Below, piece by piece: positions 18,360 through 28,200 of a stretch of 64,000 nt of DNA. The stretch is from NCBI GenBank assembly GCA_035539175.1, contig DATLIY010000011.1, positions 124,001 through 188,000 on the forward strand, given 5' to 3'. Numbering within the stretch: position 1 is the first letter of the stretch; every line of letters begins with the position of its first letter. This DNA comes from Acidisarcina sp. GTDB taxonomy: Bacteria; Acidobacteriota; Terriglobia; Terriglobales; Acidobacteriaceae. The notes under the pieces were generated by a model. That model was not told the DNA's origin. It saw only the letters and a list, made by a program, of their open reading frames with translations, and made no database searches. A program made the translations under genes and the position numbers.

Positions 18360-19862
18360 ATGTCGACGGTTCTCAATGGAATCGATCTCGAACGCGAGGA
18401 AGTCAACTGGCTCCTGACCTCAGGCGTCCTGGGGCGGTCCCACAACCTGGCGCACATGCTCGCCTTCCTCTGCCAGAAGCATTTCGACGGTAAGGCTGAT
18501 CAGATTACCGAACATACTGTCGCTATCGAGGCGCTCGGCAGGCGCAGTGACTTCGATCCGCAAGTGGATACGATCGTCCGCGTGACGGCTCACCTGTTGC
18601 GAAAGCGCCTTCAGGAGATCTATCAGGGGCCCGGAGCGGAACGCCCAGTTTGTGTCCTGATCCCTCCCGGACAATATGCCCCATCTTTTCTCCATCAGAA
18701 CAGTAACGCTCTTGAGATCACCCAGCCAACAGATAGCGTGGAGGCTGTACCTCTTGCCGATGCGGACTACCAAGCCGTTCCGCAGGAGTTAGCGCGCCGC
18801 AGCAGATGGCTGATTCCTGGACTGGTGGGACTCGCTGCCATCGTCCTCGCGGGCGTTGTGTTGTTGGTGGCAGGTCATCGGCGGGCGCAGTGGGCGAGCA
18901 TCGCAAGTTCAAAGGGGGCAGCGAAAAGCGTTTCTGGAAGGACAGTCCGCGCCTTGCTGGGAAATGGCCGTGAGCCCTACGTCGATCACTCCGGCAACAC
19001 GTGGGCACCCGGAAACTACTGCATCGGGGGCGACAGCATTGCCGAATCTGCTCAAAATATTATGGGCACGGAAGACCCATATATTTTTCTGGGCGGGGTG
19101 CGCGGCACGGTTCACTGCGTCTTTCCCGTCGATCCCGGGACGTATGAGGTGCACCTGCTCTTCGCGGAAAATTCGACTTTACCGGAGGCAACGAATCGCG
19201 CTGTCTTCTTCCTCAATGGGAGCGACGGTATCACTCTCGATGTTGTGGACGATGCTGAAGGAAATGGAACCGCGACAACAAAGGTCTTCCGAGGTGTGCA
19301 TCCGGAGAACGATGACAGCATCCACCTCGACTACATCAGCGAAATTTCTCTGCTAAAGGCCGTAGAAATAATACCCACGCCAACCGAGGCTATGCTGCCT
19401 ATCCGCATCGTTGCCAGCTCGAAACCCTATACAGACCCCGAAGGCCATATCTGGTACTCGGACCGTTATTTCATCGGTGGCCGGCGCGGCAGAGTTTCAA
19501 AGTTCGGCAAGAGCGATGGAACCGGTATCTATGCTTACCAGCGTATCGGCCATTTTCGTTATATCCTGCCTGTCGTTCCTCTTGAGAAGTATCGAGTACG
19601 GCTCTACTTTCAAGAGCACTGGTTTGGCAAGCAGAGCAGTTCACCAATGGGTCCTCGTAGCAGGGTCTTTGACGTCTGGTGCAATGGCGTTTCTTTGCTT
19701 AAGAATTTCGACCTTGTGGGCGAGGCTGGATTAGCCCCCATAGTGAAAACCTTTGACAATCTCCAGGCGACCGCACAGGGGAAGATCGAACTCTCCTTTA
19801 CACCTGTCATAAACTACGCACTCATCGATGCAATTGAAGTGTCGCCGGAGCCATCGCAGTAG
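18360..19862 (+). CDS. Membrane-anchored regulator-like protein with two malectin-like sensor domains (paralogue 2)
   Basis: 500 aa. Residues 12-110 match the N-terminal domain of the 7821 and 23207 proteins (IEALGRRSDFDP..DTIVRVTAHLLRKRL, ending PPGQYAPSF). Residues 150-171 are a single transmembrane helix. The outer part differs completely from the paralogues: two malectin-like domains, about 196-338 and 347-496. Each begins with a Y-T/V-D-x-x-G-x-x-W segment (YVDHSGNTW; YTDPEGHIW) and contains TYEVHLLFAE or KYRVRLYFQEH strands. Malectins bind di-glucose or other glycans. The layout suggests that a glycan is sensed outside and the signal passed to a cytoplasmic, possibly DNA-binding, domain. 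The adjacent divergent transporter is the probable target. Function is inference. Confidence 0.65.
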   Translation: MSTVLNGIDLEREEVNWLLTSGVLGRSHNLAHMLAFLCQKHFDGKADQITEHTVAIEALGRRSDFDPQVDTIVRVTAHLLRKRLQEIYQGPGAERPVCVLIPPGQYAPSFLHQNSNALEITQPTDSVEAVPLADADYQAVPQELARRSRWLIPGLVGLAAIVLAGVVLLVAGHRRAQWASIASSKGAAKSVSGRTVRALLGNGREPYVDHSGNTWAPGNYCIGGDSIAESAQNIMGTEDPYIFLGGVRGTVHCVFPVDPGTYEVHLLFAENSTLPEATNRAVFFLNGSDGITLDVVDDAEGNGTATTKVFRGVHPENDDSIHLDYISEISLLKAVEIIPTPTEAMLPIRIVASSKPYTDPEGHIWYSDRYFIGGRRGRVSKFGKSDGTGIYAYQRIGHFRYILPVVPLEKYRVRLYFQEHWFGKQSSSPMGPRSRVFDVWCNGVSLLKNFDLVGEAGLAPIVKTFDNLQATAQGKIELSFTPVINYALIDAIEVSPEPSQ

Positions 19863-19935
19863 GGACTCCAGGCAGAGAAGCGGAAGCAACAGCGGCTCTC
19901 TTTGTTGACAGGCTTTGCATGGTGCCTCAACGTCA

Positions 19936-20790
19936 ATGGAAGCTGCAGAAGGGATGCGGGTGCGTACTCCAGCGAGAAGTGTCGAACTGACGCAGGTAAT
20001 CGAGTGGCAAGAGGGAGTTGCCCACTCGCTTCAGGACTACCTTGCAGCGGAGGAACCGCTTGAGATTCGTATCGGGGGCACTCCGTTTACTGTCACCATG
20101 CGGACTCCTGGCCACGATCTCGAACTTGCAGCAGGCTTCCTATGGACCGAAGGACTTATCCAATCGAGAGAGCAGATCGCCGGTCTGCGCGCGATTGCAT
20201 CAGAGACGGGCAGCAAGAGCAACGTAGTCAAGGTTGAGGTGAAGGATGGCTCCCATCTCGCAAGCGACATGCAGCGACGTTTCTTTGCAGCTTCGGGCTG
20301 TGGCATTTGCGGCAAGGCATCCATCAACGCCATACGGGTACGCGGATTGCAGCCTCCGGATCCTGCCTTTCGCGTCGATGCTGAAATCCTCTATCAGCTT
20401 CCGGAGCGGCTGCGATCAGAGCAGGCTGTTTTTGGCAGAACGGGAGGATTGCACGCCGCTGCGCTCTTCGATGCCAACGGAGAACTCCTAGCCCTGCGGG
20501 AAGATATTGGCCGCCACAACGCTGTCGACAAGATTATCGGCTGGGCTCTTCTGGAAGGACGTTTGCCACTTTCGCGATATGTCATGCTGGTCAGCGGACG
20601 AGGAGGCTTTGAAATTATTCAGAAGGTTCTGACTGCGGGAATTCCGGTACTCGCCTCGGTATCGGCTCCCTCCAGCCTGGCCGTTAAGCTCGCCCGTGAA
20701 CTCGGGCTTACATTGATTGGCTTTCTTCGAGGTCGCCGATTTGTTGTTTATTCAGGCGACTTTCGCTGCTTCTCCTCCGCAGTGAAGTGA
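19936..20790 (+). CDS. fdhD: Formate dehydrogenase accessory sulfurtransferase FdhD
   Basis: Cytoplasmic protein that passes sulfur from a cysteine desulfurase to the molybdenum cofactor of formate dehydrogenase. The conserved two-cysteine motif SGCGICGK carries Cys122 and Cys125 in this numbering. Other family segments are GHDLELAAGFLWTEG, FGRTGGLHAAALFD and REDIGRHNAVDK. Length of about 284 aa is normal. The start is uncertain: the frame opens with TTG at 19915, ATG at 19936 and ATG at 19954, none with a strong ribosome site. No formate dehydrogenase gene lies in the window, so its partner must be elsewhere. Weak spacing to both neighbours suggests a single-gene unit. Confidence 0.9.
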   Translation: MEAAEGMRVRTPARSVELTQVIEWQEGVAHSLQDYLAAEEPLEIRIGGTPFTVTMRTPGHDLELAAGFLWTEGLIQSREQIAGLRAIASETGSKSNVVKVEVKDGSHLASDMQRRFFAASGCGICGKASINAIRVRGLQPPDPAFRVDAEILYQLPERLRSEQAVFGRTGGLHAAALFDANGELLALREDIGRHNAVDKIIGWALLEGRLPLSRYVMLVSGRGGFEIIQKVLTAGIPVLASVSAPSSLAVKLARELGLTLIGFLRGRRFVVYSGDFRCFSSAVK

Positions 20791-20907
20791 CTCATTGCTT
20801 GCCAGCAAATGATCGATTCTCGCATGCGATCCTGAATGAATCCTTGGTTGCGCTACACTGGTCAGTCTCGCTGGTAGAAGACTATGCCAGCGTGGAGGCC
20901 GAACCCA

Positions 20908-23160
20908 ATGGTCCGCGATGAAGATGCACTGGAGTACCACTCGACTCGCCCACCCGGAAAAATATCAGTCATTGCGACAAAACCCTGCCTGACGCAGCGG
21001 GATCTGAGTCTGGCATATACTCCGGGGGTGGCGGCTCCTTGCCTGGCAATTCATCGCGAGCCGGATCTCGTATATAAGTACACGGCGAAGTCGAATCTGG
21101 TTGCTGTTGTGACGAACGGAACTGCTGTCCTGGGGCTGGGAAACATCGGGCCATCCGCAGGGAAGCCGGTAATGGAGGGGAAGGCGATCCTCTTCAAGCG
21201 TTTCGCGGATATCGATGTCTTTGATCTTGAGTTGGCTGCCAATGATCCTCAGGATGTCATTCGCGCCTGCCAGATGCTGGAGCCGACATTCGGTGGGATC
21301 AACCTGGAGGACATCAAAGCTCCGGAGTGCTTCATTATTGAGAAGGAGCTACGCCAGACCCTGAAGATTCCTGTATTTCACGATGATCAGCATGGAACAG
21401 CGATCATCTCCGGTGCAGCCCTGGTGAATGGCCTCGAAGTCGCGGGCAAGGAAATAAGCCACGCACGAATCGTTGTCAACGGCGCGGGCGCAGGAGCGAT
21501 TGCGTGTGCGGAGCACTTCATCCGCCTCGGTGCGCTCCGCGAGAATATCTTGATGTGCGACTCCAAGGGCGTGCTCTATGAGGGGCGTCAGGAGGGGCTC
21601 AATCCATACAAGGCGCGCTTTGTGCGGCAGACAAATCTCCGCACGCTTTCTGAAGCCCTGGTAGATGCCGATGTATTCGTCGGCCTTTCGACTGCGGATT
21701 GTGTAACTGCGGAGATGCTGCGGCCAATGGCATCGAGACCACTGGTCTTTGCCTTGGCAAACCCCGATCCGGAGATCTCTTATACCGCGGCGATTGCGGC
21801 AAGGCCTGACGCCATTGTTGCTACGGGGAGATCGGACTTTCCTAATCAAGTAAACAATGTGCTTGGCTTCCCGGGAATCTTCCGCGGAGCCCTCGATGCC
21901 CGGGCAACCGGAATCAACGAAGAGATGATGCTTGCGGCAACTCGCACGCTGGCAAGCCTGGCGAAGCAGGATGTTCCCGAATCCGTATGCAGAATTTATG
22001 GGTTGAAGGATGTCAAGTTTGGCCCGCACTACATCATTCCAAAGCCCTTCGATCCCCGGGTAGTGGTTCGCGTTGCGGGCGCCGTAGTTGCCGCCGCAAT
22101 GCAGTCGGGAGTTGCGCAGGTCACGCTCGACCTCGAGGAGTATCGCCAAGACCTGGAAGAGCGTCTAGGTGGCTATCCGGGCGTCACCAGAGTTCTGATT
22201 CAAAAAGCGCGGGTGAGGCCCTGTCGCATCGTGTTTCCAGAGGGCGAGAGCCCGACCGTGCTGCGTGCTTGCCGCGCGCTCATCGACGCGGAGATTGCAA
22301 GGCCCGTTCTTCTCGGAAACGCGCAAAAGATTCGCGAGTATGCAACTGGGCTTCACCTTGACCTCGCGGCGGTAGAGATTGTCGACGCTGAATCTCATCC
22401 GCGGCTTCCGCTTTACATGGACGAGCTGTATCGATTGCGAGAGCGTAAAGGGGTCACCCGAACGGAAGCGGAAGGGCTGGTCAAGAATCGCAATATTCTA
22501 GGCGCGCTCATGGTGCAACTCGGAGACGCGGACGCTCTGATTACAGGTCTAACCACGCATTATCCAGATACGATACGGCCATTGTTACAGATTGTTCCTC
22601 TGCGGCAAGATGTGCGAAGAGCAGCCGGACTGTACCTGGTCATCACGCCTCGCGGCAAGCTTTACTTTTTTGCGGATTGCACCGTGAACATCGAACCTTC
22701 TGCTGAGGATCTGGCCGAAATCGCAATTTCTGCAGCGGAAACGGCACGGCACTTCGATGTTGAGCCTCGGGTTGCCCTGCTGTCGTTCTCCAACTTTGGA
22801 AGCAGCCGCCATGAGTCTTCCGAACGAGTGCGCCGAGCGGTTGAGATTATCCGCAGCAGGTCGCCGCAACTTATGGTCGATGGGGAAATGCAGGCAGACA
22901 CTGCGGTGCGGCCGGAGCGGATTGAAGAGACATATCCCTTCAGTACGCTGCACGGCGGTGCGAATGTCCTTATCTTTCCGAGCCTGGATGCTGCGAACAT
23001 CGCTTACAAACTGCTTGCTTCTATGGGCGGAGCACAGCTCCTAGGGCCTATCTTGATGGGGCTTGCGCGGCCAGTTCATGTCCTTCAAAGAGATTCTTCC
23101 GTATCGGACATTGTGAACCTGGCGGCGCTGGCCGTAGTCGAAGCACAAGAGAAGTTGTGA
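20908..23160 (+). CDS. maeB: NADP-dependent malic enzyme with C-terminal phosphotransacetylase domain
   Basis: Decarboxylates malate to pyruvate in the cytoplasm, linking the citric acid cycle to NADPH and acetyl-CoA supply. About 750 aa, the normal size of the MaeB hybrid type. The ATG at 20908 is preferred over 20884 because GGAGG lies 9 nt upstream. Residues about 1-420 are the malic enzyme: [25 protein letters not shown], the Asp/Glu metal site in [14 protein letters not shown], and NAD(P) loop GAGAGAIAC. Residues about 430-745 are a phosphotransacetylase-like domain ([50 protein letters not shown]), normally regulatory rather than catalytic in MaeB. Confidence 0.92.
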   Translation: MVRDEDALEYHSTRPPGKISVIATKPCLTQRDLSLAYTPGVAAPCLAIHREPDLVYKYTAKSNLVAVVTNGTAVLGLGNIGPSAGKPVMEGKAILFKRFADIDVFDLELAANDPQDVIRACQMLEPTFGGINLEDIKAPECFIIEKELRQTLKIPVFHDDQHGTAIISGAALVNGLEVAGKEISHARIVVNGAGAGAIACAEHFIRLGALRENILMCDSKGVLYEGRQEGLNPYKARFVRQTNLRTLSEALVDADVFVGLSTADCVTAEMLRPMASRPLVFALANPDPEISYTAAIAARPDAIVATGRSDFPNQVNNVLGFPGIFRGALDARATGINEEMMLAATRTLASLAKQDVPESVCRIYGLKDVKFGPHYIIPKPFDPRVVVRVAGAVVAAAMQSGVAQVTLDLEEYRQDLEERLGGYPGVTRVLIQKARVRPCRIVFPEGESPTVLRACRALIDAEIARPVLLGNAQKIREYATGLHLDLAAVEIVDAESHPRLPLYMDELYRLRERKGVTRTEAEGLVKNRNILGALMVQLGDADALITGLTTHYPDTIRPLLQIVPLRQDVRRAAGLYLVITPRGKLYFFADCTVNIEPSAEDLAEIAISAAETARHFDVEPRVALLSFSNFGSSRHESSERVRRAVEIIRSRSPQLMVDGEMQADTAVRPERIEETYPFSTLHGGANVLIFPSLDAANIAYKLLASMGGAQLLGPILMGLARPVHVLQRDSSVSDIVNLAALAVVEAQEKL

Positions 23161-23206
23161 TCCAGCAACGCCGCTCCAGTGGCTGCGGATCGCATGCGGC
23201 TGCGAT

Positions 23207-24583
23207 CTACCGGGTACCACACGACGCACTGGTTCCCACCCGGTAGGCGATTACCTGAGAGTTAGCGTAGCCTCCGGGCATGGATGTCAACTTAATGAGT
23301 GCTTCAAATGGCGCGACAGCCTTTCCGGGCTGGTGGCCGATGCTGCGAAGCATCGTGCCGAGACGCTGCGGATTTGTGACAACTTCGCCGGCGGCCTCGG
23401 TTGCCTCCATATTTAGCCCCTCCAAAAGAACGACCAGATCATGGCCATTGCATCCCTTGAGCAGCGACACCACTCCGTAACTTTCAATCTCCTTCTGCTC
23501 CGCTCCATTGGCGTCCAGCATTGCAGGAATCATGTAAGTAGGCGCCTCCGTAGGGAGAGGCGATTTGTTGCGGAAGAAAGGAGCGCCGGTGGTGGCATCC
23601 CGTTCGACTACAAAATTGAGGTGCGGCTCGAAGATCTCGATCCACGGATTGGAGCGGTGGCTCCCGATAACCACGATGTTGCCCTTTTGGAAGGTTCGGG
23701 CGACAAGGTCTCTTGCGTACTGCTCGTTGATGCGGCCACCGAAATCCCGTGCCAAGCCTGCCAGCTGCAGACTAATGGCCAGGTCCGCCGGACTTGTGGC
23801 ACGACGAACCGCCACTTCACGTATCTTGTCATCCGGCAGCTCCAGATACTTGCGGCTTAAGTAATCTCCAAGGTTCAAATCCTTCCCGCTAAGGTCCTGC
23901 CATAGGGCAAAACCTGTGTCAGCGGTTACGACACGCAGATCTTCCTCCGGATGTGCGAAGAATTGTCCCCAGAAGTCTTGAATTGCGGCGTTCTGCACCG
24001 GGCCATCTATCACCCTCTTAGCTTGGGATGCCGACCTGCTGAGTAGGGCAATGGCAGCTATAGCGACAATGGCGAGCACGGGCGCGGTTACCCAGAGCCA
24101 CCTGGGGAGCCGTCTTTCAGGCTTCGGCTCAGCAGCCTTGACCTCTACGGCCGGAGTTGCGGGTTCTGCGATCGGAGCTGGAGCCACCAATGAATCTGCC
24201 GCTGCGCGCGCGTGAAACTCAGGGATGTAGCTCCCCTTGGGTACTGTAATGATAAAGGGCTCATCGATTCCGTCGGTGGCAAAGTACTTTTCGAGGCGCT
24301 GCCTGAGTTCATGGGCACGCACGCGTACGATATTGTCTTCAGCTGGATCGTAATTTGGCCTGCGGCCCAGCACTTCTGACCCGATGCTCTGCTCCTTGAT
24401 CCGCTCCGATCTTTCTGCAATGGCATGTTTGGTGATGTATAGAAGGAAGGCCCGCATCGCTGGAGATCTGGAAAAAATTGGGCTGTTGACGACCCGATCC
24501 ACCAACTCAAGCTTCTCCTTTGCGGTCAAAGGAGTATCAACTCCGCCGATTTCTGTATTCGAATGTGGGGGAGACATAAGCAT
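23207..24583 (-). CDS. Membrane-anchored regulator-like protein, paralogue 3
   Basis: 458 aa, same plan as the 7821 protein. Residues 22-123 are the shared N-terminal domain (IGSEVLGRRPNYDP..DNIVRVRAHELRQRL, ending PKGSYIPEF). A Pro/Ala-rich linker follows, then one transmembrane helix (162-182). The periplasmic domain begins QDFWGQFF and carries the core GLNMEATEAAGEVVTNP, closely like the 7821 protein. A short conserved stretch before it (VVIGSHRSNPW) recalls a ligand-binding fold, but I do not recognise the family. It is transcribed away from transporter 3, with 618 bases between them, again pairing a regulator-like protein with a transporter. No strong ribosome site was found; the start may be the second Met, two codons later. 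Confidence 0.6.
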   Translation of the reverse strand: MLMSPPHSNTEIGGVDTPLTAKEKLELVDRVVNSPIFSRSPAMRAFLLYITKHAIAERSERIKEQSIGSEVLGRRPNYDPAEDNIVRVRAHELRQRLEKYFATDGIDEPFIITVPKGSYIPEFHARAAADSLVAPAPIAEPATPAVEVKAAEPKPERRLPRWLWVTAPVLAIVAIAAIALLSRSASQAKRVIDGPVQNAAIQDFWGQFFAHPEEDLRVVTADTGFALWQDLSGKDLNLGDYLSRKYLELPDDKIREVAVRRATSPADLAISLQLAGLARDFGGRINEQYARDLVARTFQKGNIVVIGSHRSNPWIEIFEPHLNFVVERDATTGAPFFRNKSPLPTEAPTYMIPAMLDANGAEQKEIESYGVVSLLKGCNGHDLVVLLEGLNMEATEAAGEVVTNPQRLGTMLRSIGHQPGKAVAPFEALIKLTSMPGGYANSQVIAYRVGTSASCGTR

Positions 24584-25201
24584 AGCTATCTGTAACCGCG
24601 CGATGACTGAGGGCGCCGCTGGAATGGATATCTTAAGCCTTTAGTGCTTTTCTGGGCGCGAAGGACATACTATCAGCTACATCCAACTAATATTAAGTGC
24701 ACGGAGTAGCGGCAAATTTCAGGAATCGCCAGTCCCTATTGTGAGCGAGATTAGCAAATCCATCCAGACAGATTCTCCCTCGCCACTAGCAACTAGGCTG
24801 AGCTTCTCTCTTTCCACCGGCATTTTCCCACATGCTGTCAGGATTACGCGCTGCCAGAGTACCGTCATTCTGAGTTCAACGGATTTTACTGTAAAAAGGT
24901 TAAGGTTTACGCAAAAAAATGCAGAGAAGGTTGAGCTTGAGCATATTGGCCTGCTTGAGTTTTGACTTCAAAGTAGCCTACCCCTGTGCGGTTTACCGTT
25001 ACTTCACTATACAAACCGCATTTTTCCGAAGACAGTACTCGCTAATCACCAAGTGGACGACGGAGAAATCGTGTGTCCCGTGCGTGCTTTGAAGGTTAGC
25101 AAAGCAGCGCAAAAGAGGATCCATCCGCAGGGGTGAGAATCTTCATCGGGTAACGTGTCGCCGGTCTGCTTCTGAGGGCTCTAAACTGGAGGCGTAAAAT
25201 C
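24584..25201. promoter_or_regulatory. Long divergent gene-free region
   Basis: 618 bases between regulator 3 and transporter 3. A 74-codon open frame (24741-24965) has no ribosome site and no recognisable features, so it is not called. The only clear structure is the inverted repeat at 24987-25020. The length leaves room for several binding sites or a long leader. Confidence 0.4.
24987..25025. promoter_or_regulatory. Inverted repeat with T run upstream of transporter 3
   Basis: TGCGGTTT (24987-24994) pairs perfectly with AAACCGCA (25013-25020) over an 18-nt gap and is followed by TTTTT. It could be an operator for the paired regulator or a weak terminator/attenuator in a leader RNA 180 nt before the transporter start. 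Confidence 0.35.
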
Positions 25202-28200
25202 GTGCCAAAAAGAGTAATAGAAGGAATTTATAAAGTTCTGTGTATATTGCTCCTGTTTACAGGAGTCATGGCCTACGCTCAAGGCGATCGTGGCGGCATC
25301 ACTGGGACGGTGACGGATTCTTCCGGCCTGGCGATTGCAAATGCAAGCATCACGCTGAAAGACAACGGCACTGGCCGCATACAGACTACCCAGTCAGGAG
25401 CGGGAGGCGACTATAGCCTATCCTTCCTACCTGTTGGTTCCTACTCGGTAACCGTGGAGAGCCCTGGGTTTCGCACGTGGAAATCCACGGATGTGGTGGT
25501 CAGTATCAACACAGTAGTGCAGCTGAATGTCGGTATGACAGTTGGCTCGGCTGCGGAGACCGTTATTGTCAACGATGCGCCGCCGCTTCTCTCTGGCGAG
25601 GGCATGGACCTCGGCAAGGTGATGAACAACAAGCTGATCATGGACCTTCCACTCAGCATCGGTGGCGGTTCGCGCAGCACCTACTCGTTCATCGCACTCA
25701 CCCCAGGTGTCGCTACGCCGGGCGGAAGTACGCGCATCGCTGGCGGCTTGATCCAGGGAACCAGCATTCTCCTCGATGGCGCTGAATCCATGAGCCAGCG
25801 TCGTAACGATGAAGGCATGAATGGTGTCAGCGTAGAGGCCATTCAGGAGTTCAAAGTCCAGAGTTCTTCTTATTCTGCTGAGTTCGGCCGCCTGTCCAAC
25901 GGCATTGTCAACTTTGGGCTGAAGTCGGGTACCAACCAATTTCATGGAACTGTCTTCGACTTCTTCCGTAACGAGTACTTCGACGCAAATACCAGCTCCT
26001 GGGTTCCCCGGAAGAAGGGCGCAAAACGTCAGAATAATCCTGGCTACAGCCTGGGCGGCCCAATTATCAAGGACAAGCTGTTCTTCTTCAGCGCATACGA
26101 ATACGCCTACTGGGTGAACCCTCAACCAACAAACCTGGTGACGGTTCCCACGGCGGCCATTCGCTCGGGTGACTTTCGAAACTACAAAGATCGCAACGGC
26201 AACATGATCCCTCTTTTCGATCCGTTCAATGCACAGGGGAACCTCATCACTGATGACACAAAACGTCAGCCGATGCAGTGTAATGGCGTCTACAACGTAA
26301 TCTGTCCTAACAGGATCTCAAGCCAGATTGTGAATAAGTTACAGAGCCTGCTTCCGGCTCCGGAACTAGCTACCAGCAATGACAGAGATAACAACTATCG
26401 AGCCGTTGCTCAAACCCGTAACAAATCAAATGTCTTCTCGATCAAAGGCGACTACAATATCGATCTGAAGGACCGGGTCGGATTCTCTTTCGGCCGATCT
26501 TTCAATCCGCCCTATCCCGTGATCGGGCCGGTCGCGGGTGTCCCCAGCAGCGGCTTTGGTTCGGATAGCCTGATTCGCTATTACCGAATCAATGAAGACC
26601 ATATCTTTACCGAACATCTGATCAATCACTTCACCTTCGGGCTCGACCAGCGCCACATTTTTGAGGGTGGTCCGGGGCTATCCAGTGTAACGGACAGCTT
26701 GCGGGACTCCGTCCAGTTCCCGGGAACCGCGTCACGTCAGGGCATCCAGCATGGCCAAATGAGTCAATATGGAACCGAGTTCGTGCAGTGGGGGAACGAG
26801 GTGCTAACCGATTCGCGCCAGAGATCCGAGAGCTTGTACGACACCCTGATCTGGAGCCATGGCAACCACTCGGTAAAAATGGGATTCAACTATTATCACT
26901 GGCTATATCGAAGGATAGACTGCATCTCCTGCAATGGAACGATCGGCTTTAGTGGATCTGCCACTTCGAATACTTCCTATAACTACTCCGGATCTCTGCC
27001 TGGATCTACCGGTGCGTTCTCTACTACCAACCAGGGATCGAACTATGCCGCATTCCTGCTAGGTCTCTCCAGCAGTTCCGGATTTAACTGGGGTGCCGAC
27101 CAGGCTTTCTCTGCACCATATTATGCATGGTTCGCGCAGGACGATTGGAAAGTAACTCGTAGGCTTACCCTTAACATCGGTCTCCGATACGATCTCCCCA
27201 TACCTAAGGGGGAGCGCCACCGGAACAACAGTAACTTCGATCCAACCGTTCCCAATCCCGCTGCTGGAGGCAGGTTGGGCGCGATCGTCTTCGCAGGTCA
27301 TGGTGCGGGGAGGAGCGGCATCGACCACTTTGGGGAGACCAGGCTGAATGCGTGGGGGCCGAGGGTTGGCTTCGCCTATCAAGCAACACCTTCAACTGTT
27401 GTCCGCGGCGGAGGCGGCATCTTCTATCAGCCCGTTCGCGAAGATGGAAATGCGGACAACGGCAACATGGGCTTTGCCGGTCGTTATTGGGCGCCTGGCA
27501 ACGAGCTCGCTACAGGTGTGAGCACCATTGTGGACACTACCTCGTCGGGCGGATTCCTGACGCCCTTCTACCAGTCCCAATTGGCTACGCAAAGGCCACC
27601 GCACATCGATCCAGGCATCTTGATTGGCCAGGGAGTGTTCTGGTATCAGCATAAGGCTGGCCGTACTCCATACTTCGGCACATGGGACCTCACCATAGAG
27701 CAGGGCGTTGGAAAGAACTCCGTATTCCGCACCAGCTACCATGGCAATGCCGGAATCAAGCTGCTCTACAAGAAGCCAAATGTGAATCAGCTTGATCCTA
27801 AGTATCTATATCAGTATGGAAACGACCTCTTATCCAAGTCAGTTACCGATCCAGCAGTTCAAGCGCTGGGAATCGTACCGTCCTGGATTCCGAGTAACTA
27901 TCGGTTCAATCAGGCGCTGCGCCCTTATCCGCAGTACACAGACGTAAACATCAATGCTGGTGGCGCAGCAGGCGGACATTCGCGATGGAGTGCTCTGGAA
28001 ACCAGCTTTGAGCATCGATACAACAATGGATTTCAGACACTCTTTGCATACACGTTCTCCAAGTTGATTGGAAACACGGACGGCGAGGACGCAAACCGTG
28101 GCGACGGCGCTGCACAGAATAACTACAACCTGGCAGCGGAGAAGTCCATTGACAGGGACGACCAGACTCACGTTCTCAGTTGGAGCTACGTCTACGATCT

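Noticed and set aside
23188-23207. Short dyad GATCGCA/TGCGATC between maeB and regulator 3
   Set aside because: Only 7 bp with no T run; too weak to call as terminator.
24741-24965. 74-codon frame in the region before transporter 3
   Set aside because: No ribosome site, no hydrophobic or domain pattern, and AT-rich composition unlike the flanking genes.
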